Positions 61,942 to 64,000 of a stretch of DNA of 64,000 nt are shown here, piece after piece. Under the pieces are notes generated by a model, which did no database searches, was not told the DNA's origin, and was given only the letters and a program-made list of their open reading frames with translations. The stretch is from Membranipora membranacea (lineage: Eukaryota; Bryozoa; Gymnolaemata; Cheilostomatida; Membraniporidae), in assembly GCA_914767715.1 (NCBI GenBank), contig OU612070.1, forward strand, positions 15,889,501 to 15,953,500, given 5' to 3'. The position numbers and the translations under genes are program-made. Position 1 is the stretch's first letter. Each line of letters opens with the position of its first letter.

Positions 61942-64000
61942 TAAAATTGAAGAAGAAAAAGAAATAGATAAGTTTTAAGTAGTATGGATGGAGAGTTATC
62001 ATTTTATGGTATGGCAATTTGGCCTTGCACCTCGACGAGCTGCGACATCTTCTACGCCATTGCGCACATGGGCTTCATCACCACCTAACTCTCTTTTTAG
62101 ATTCCTAAATTTTAACTTCCTTGATAAAAGAAAAACACCACAAGAAATTTATCTCAAACCATTTACAAAAGGAAGTTTCACCTTCATGATAACGTGCAAA
62201 TACACCATAAAAAAAAACACAACTTAGCCTTGTGTGCGCTGACGCTGATCTTACTCTGAGGGACTGAAAACAACTTACATCAAACACCCGACAAATCAGT
62301 CATTTAGGACGCCCAGTATCAGAAGTAGGCAATGAAATCTCTGTTTGTGCTCTATCAAATCAATCCTTTCAACATATTTGTTTGCTTTACTTTTACTGCT
62401 TGCTGCCGAAATTGACATGTGCTCTGTCAGCAAACTTTTAGTACAAATATACATAACTAAGGGTAATGACTAGTATTTAGTATCTTCGCTTAGCCTGTAG
62501 CTTGTTGATTTTTATGATTAAAATGTTTGTTTTATCAATTCACTAGTCACATGTGACATTCCAGATGAGGTGTCTCAAGACGGAACGTCCTGAACTTTTT
62601 AAACAAGCCTGTGTTCATTGCTGCCTTCAATTCTGTTGCATGGAGTGATTTTCCATACAAAAAACTGCAGACACTGTCATGTTCTTGATAAATGTGATGA
62701 AGATGACAGTGAAATCTATTTTACTCCTAAGAATGTCAAGAATGTCAAGTATCTAACTATGATTAGAATGGGCTCATTACACAATTCACTCATGAAGCCT
62801 ATCATGCCTTAACACAACCGAAGTCATGAATAGCAAGAAATGTATCTTGTATATTGGTGTGTAAAAGGTTGACTAAAATTTAGAGTGTAAATATTACTCT
62901 CAAAAGTTCTACCCTCAGCAGAGTGAAAACCGAGCATGTGCAGCGCAATTGTGACTAGTCTAAAGCGACGTTTTGCACTTTGATGAGCTGATCTAGCTAC
63001 ATAGAAATTTAAACCGAAAATGTCACCCTGAAAATCAATGGAATTCATCTGTAGAGCCCTGAGTTACATTTAGGTTTCTCGTCCGCACCTTTTTGGGAAG
63101 GGTTATAGTGCCCCAAAAACCCAAGATGTTCGACACAGTATTGGCAAAACTCAGTATTTAAATCCTCCGAGGTTGAGAGCCTTGGTCTATGATCAACTCC
63201 ATTTGATCACTATTATAGGTGCAGCTGAATGCTACATGCCATGAGGGAGTATCTGAATACTTATCACAACTTGTCTCATGGCTTTCACTAAACACATAGC
63301 CTACAATGTATTTGACAGTGTTTTATAAGCCGCGCTGGAGTAAATTAAACTATGACTTACTTTGTGAATAATATATACTCCTTGATACAACCCGACTATA
63401 GTATTGAGTTCCAACAGGCAAAAGTCGGACTTGTGACTGCACTACTACGCGCAACAACTCACAACCATTGATTGATGCTGCTGACTACCTGACAAATATT
63501 TACTATGAACTCAGTGCTTGAAGCCAATAAGAGTAACCACAATATCGCGGCCAGCTGAACATCCAATCAGATTAAATTAACTCGTTAGCATTGTATTTCT
63601 TATCTTGCAAGTATAGAACGCTTATATAACATTGCTGGATAGCTAAAGCAAAGATACTATTTATATCACATATATAGGGACTGAATAAAGTATTTTAGTG
63701 TATTTGACTACATGGTGCATTTCACATAAAACATTGCTCTCAGAAAATCAGACAGGGAAGAGCCATATTTATGCTGGTATTTTAATCATCACAAATGTGT
63801 CATAAAGATAATTTTGTTTTGTACTAGTTGCAAAATTGCCATGCGAAATGGTGGCAAGCTGACAGGTAGGAACCTCCCTGATTCATAGTGAACATTTTAC
63901 AAATTAATAACTATAGTTGGCGCAGGAATGAATGCCATAAAAAACTTCAGGGGAATTGATAACAGACTCTTTATTTTGGACTAGGTTAAATTGGCGATAT
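61942..64000. other. Upstream region of the GT31 gene, unassigned
   Basis: It should contain the GT31 5' UTR exon and promoter. Candidate minus-strand donors (gtaagt-type) occur near 62272-62279 and near 63355-63361, but neither could be tied to the gene. No other coding sequence or repeat family was recognised. Confidence 0.3.

Overview
This looks like an intron-rich, AT-rich genomic window from an invertebrate animal. The evidence is GT-AG introns with conserved phases, a calpain, a GT31 glycosyltransferase, a cytochrome P450 relic, collagen, non-LTR retrotransposons, a Tigger/pogo transposon and many miniature inverted-repeat elements. I cannot name the phylum from the sequence. All exon models below were read by eye from splice signals, reading-frame continuity and family resemblance; no transcript evidence was available.

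Layout. (1) 1-3784: no intact gene, with one decayed collagen exon on the minus strand at about 1.63-1.76 kb. (2) 3785-10264, minus: an apparently intact 12-exon gene for a type II membrane protein with a coiled-coil stalk, collagen triple helix and C-terminal pentraxin domain (about 798 aa). (3) 11-26 kb: a gene graveyard. It holds a plus-strand P450 relic (12.47-13.80 kb), a minus-strand nucleotidyltransferase-TPR pseudogene split by a foldback element (15.2-19.4 kb), a truncated plus-strand Tx1/L1-like LINE (19.7-21.5 kb), and a partial, frame-broken second copy of the collagen gene (22.5-26.0 kb) with a CR1-like LINE fragment in its first intron. (4) 27224-53911, minus: a complete calpain protease gene of 21 coding exons (863 aa, catalytic Cys/His/Asn all present), plus a 5' UTR exon near 55.1 kb. 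Its introns contain a full-length Tigger/pogo transposon with an intact 610-aa transposase, several foldback elements, a 14-bp minisatellite and tandem 34-bp perfect palindromes. (5) 59358-61928, minus: a two-exon beta-1,3-glycosyltransferase (GT31, 374 aa). The rest of 55-64 kb holds MITE copies, a tRNA-like relic and otherwise unassigned DNA.

The intact genes do not form an evident pathway. The collagen-pentraxin protein and the GT31 enzyme belong to the cell surface and secretory route, and calpain is a cytosolic Ca2+-dependent protease. The most unusual items are the membrane collagen-pentraxin architecture and its decayed duplicate, the intact Tigger element inside calpain, the decayed nucleotidyltransferase-TPR gene, and the palindrome and minisatellite arrays.
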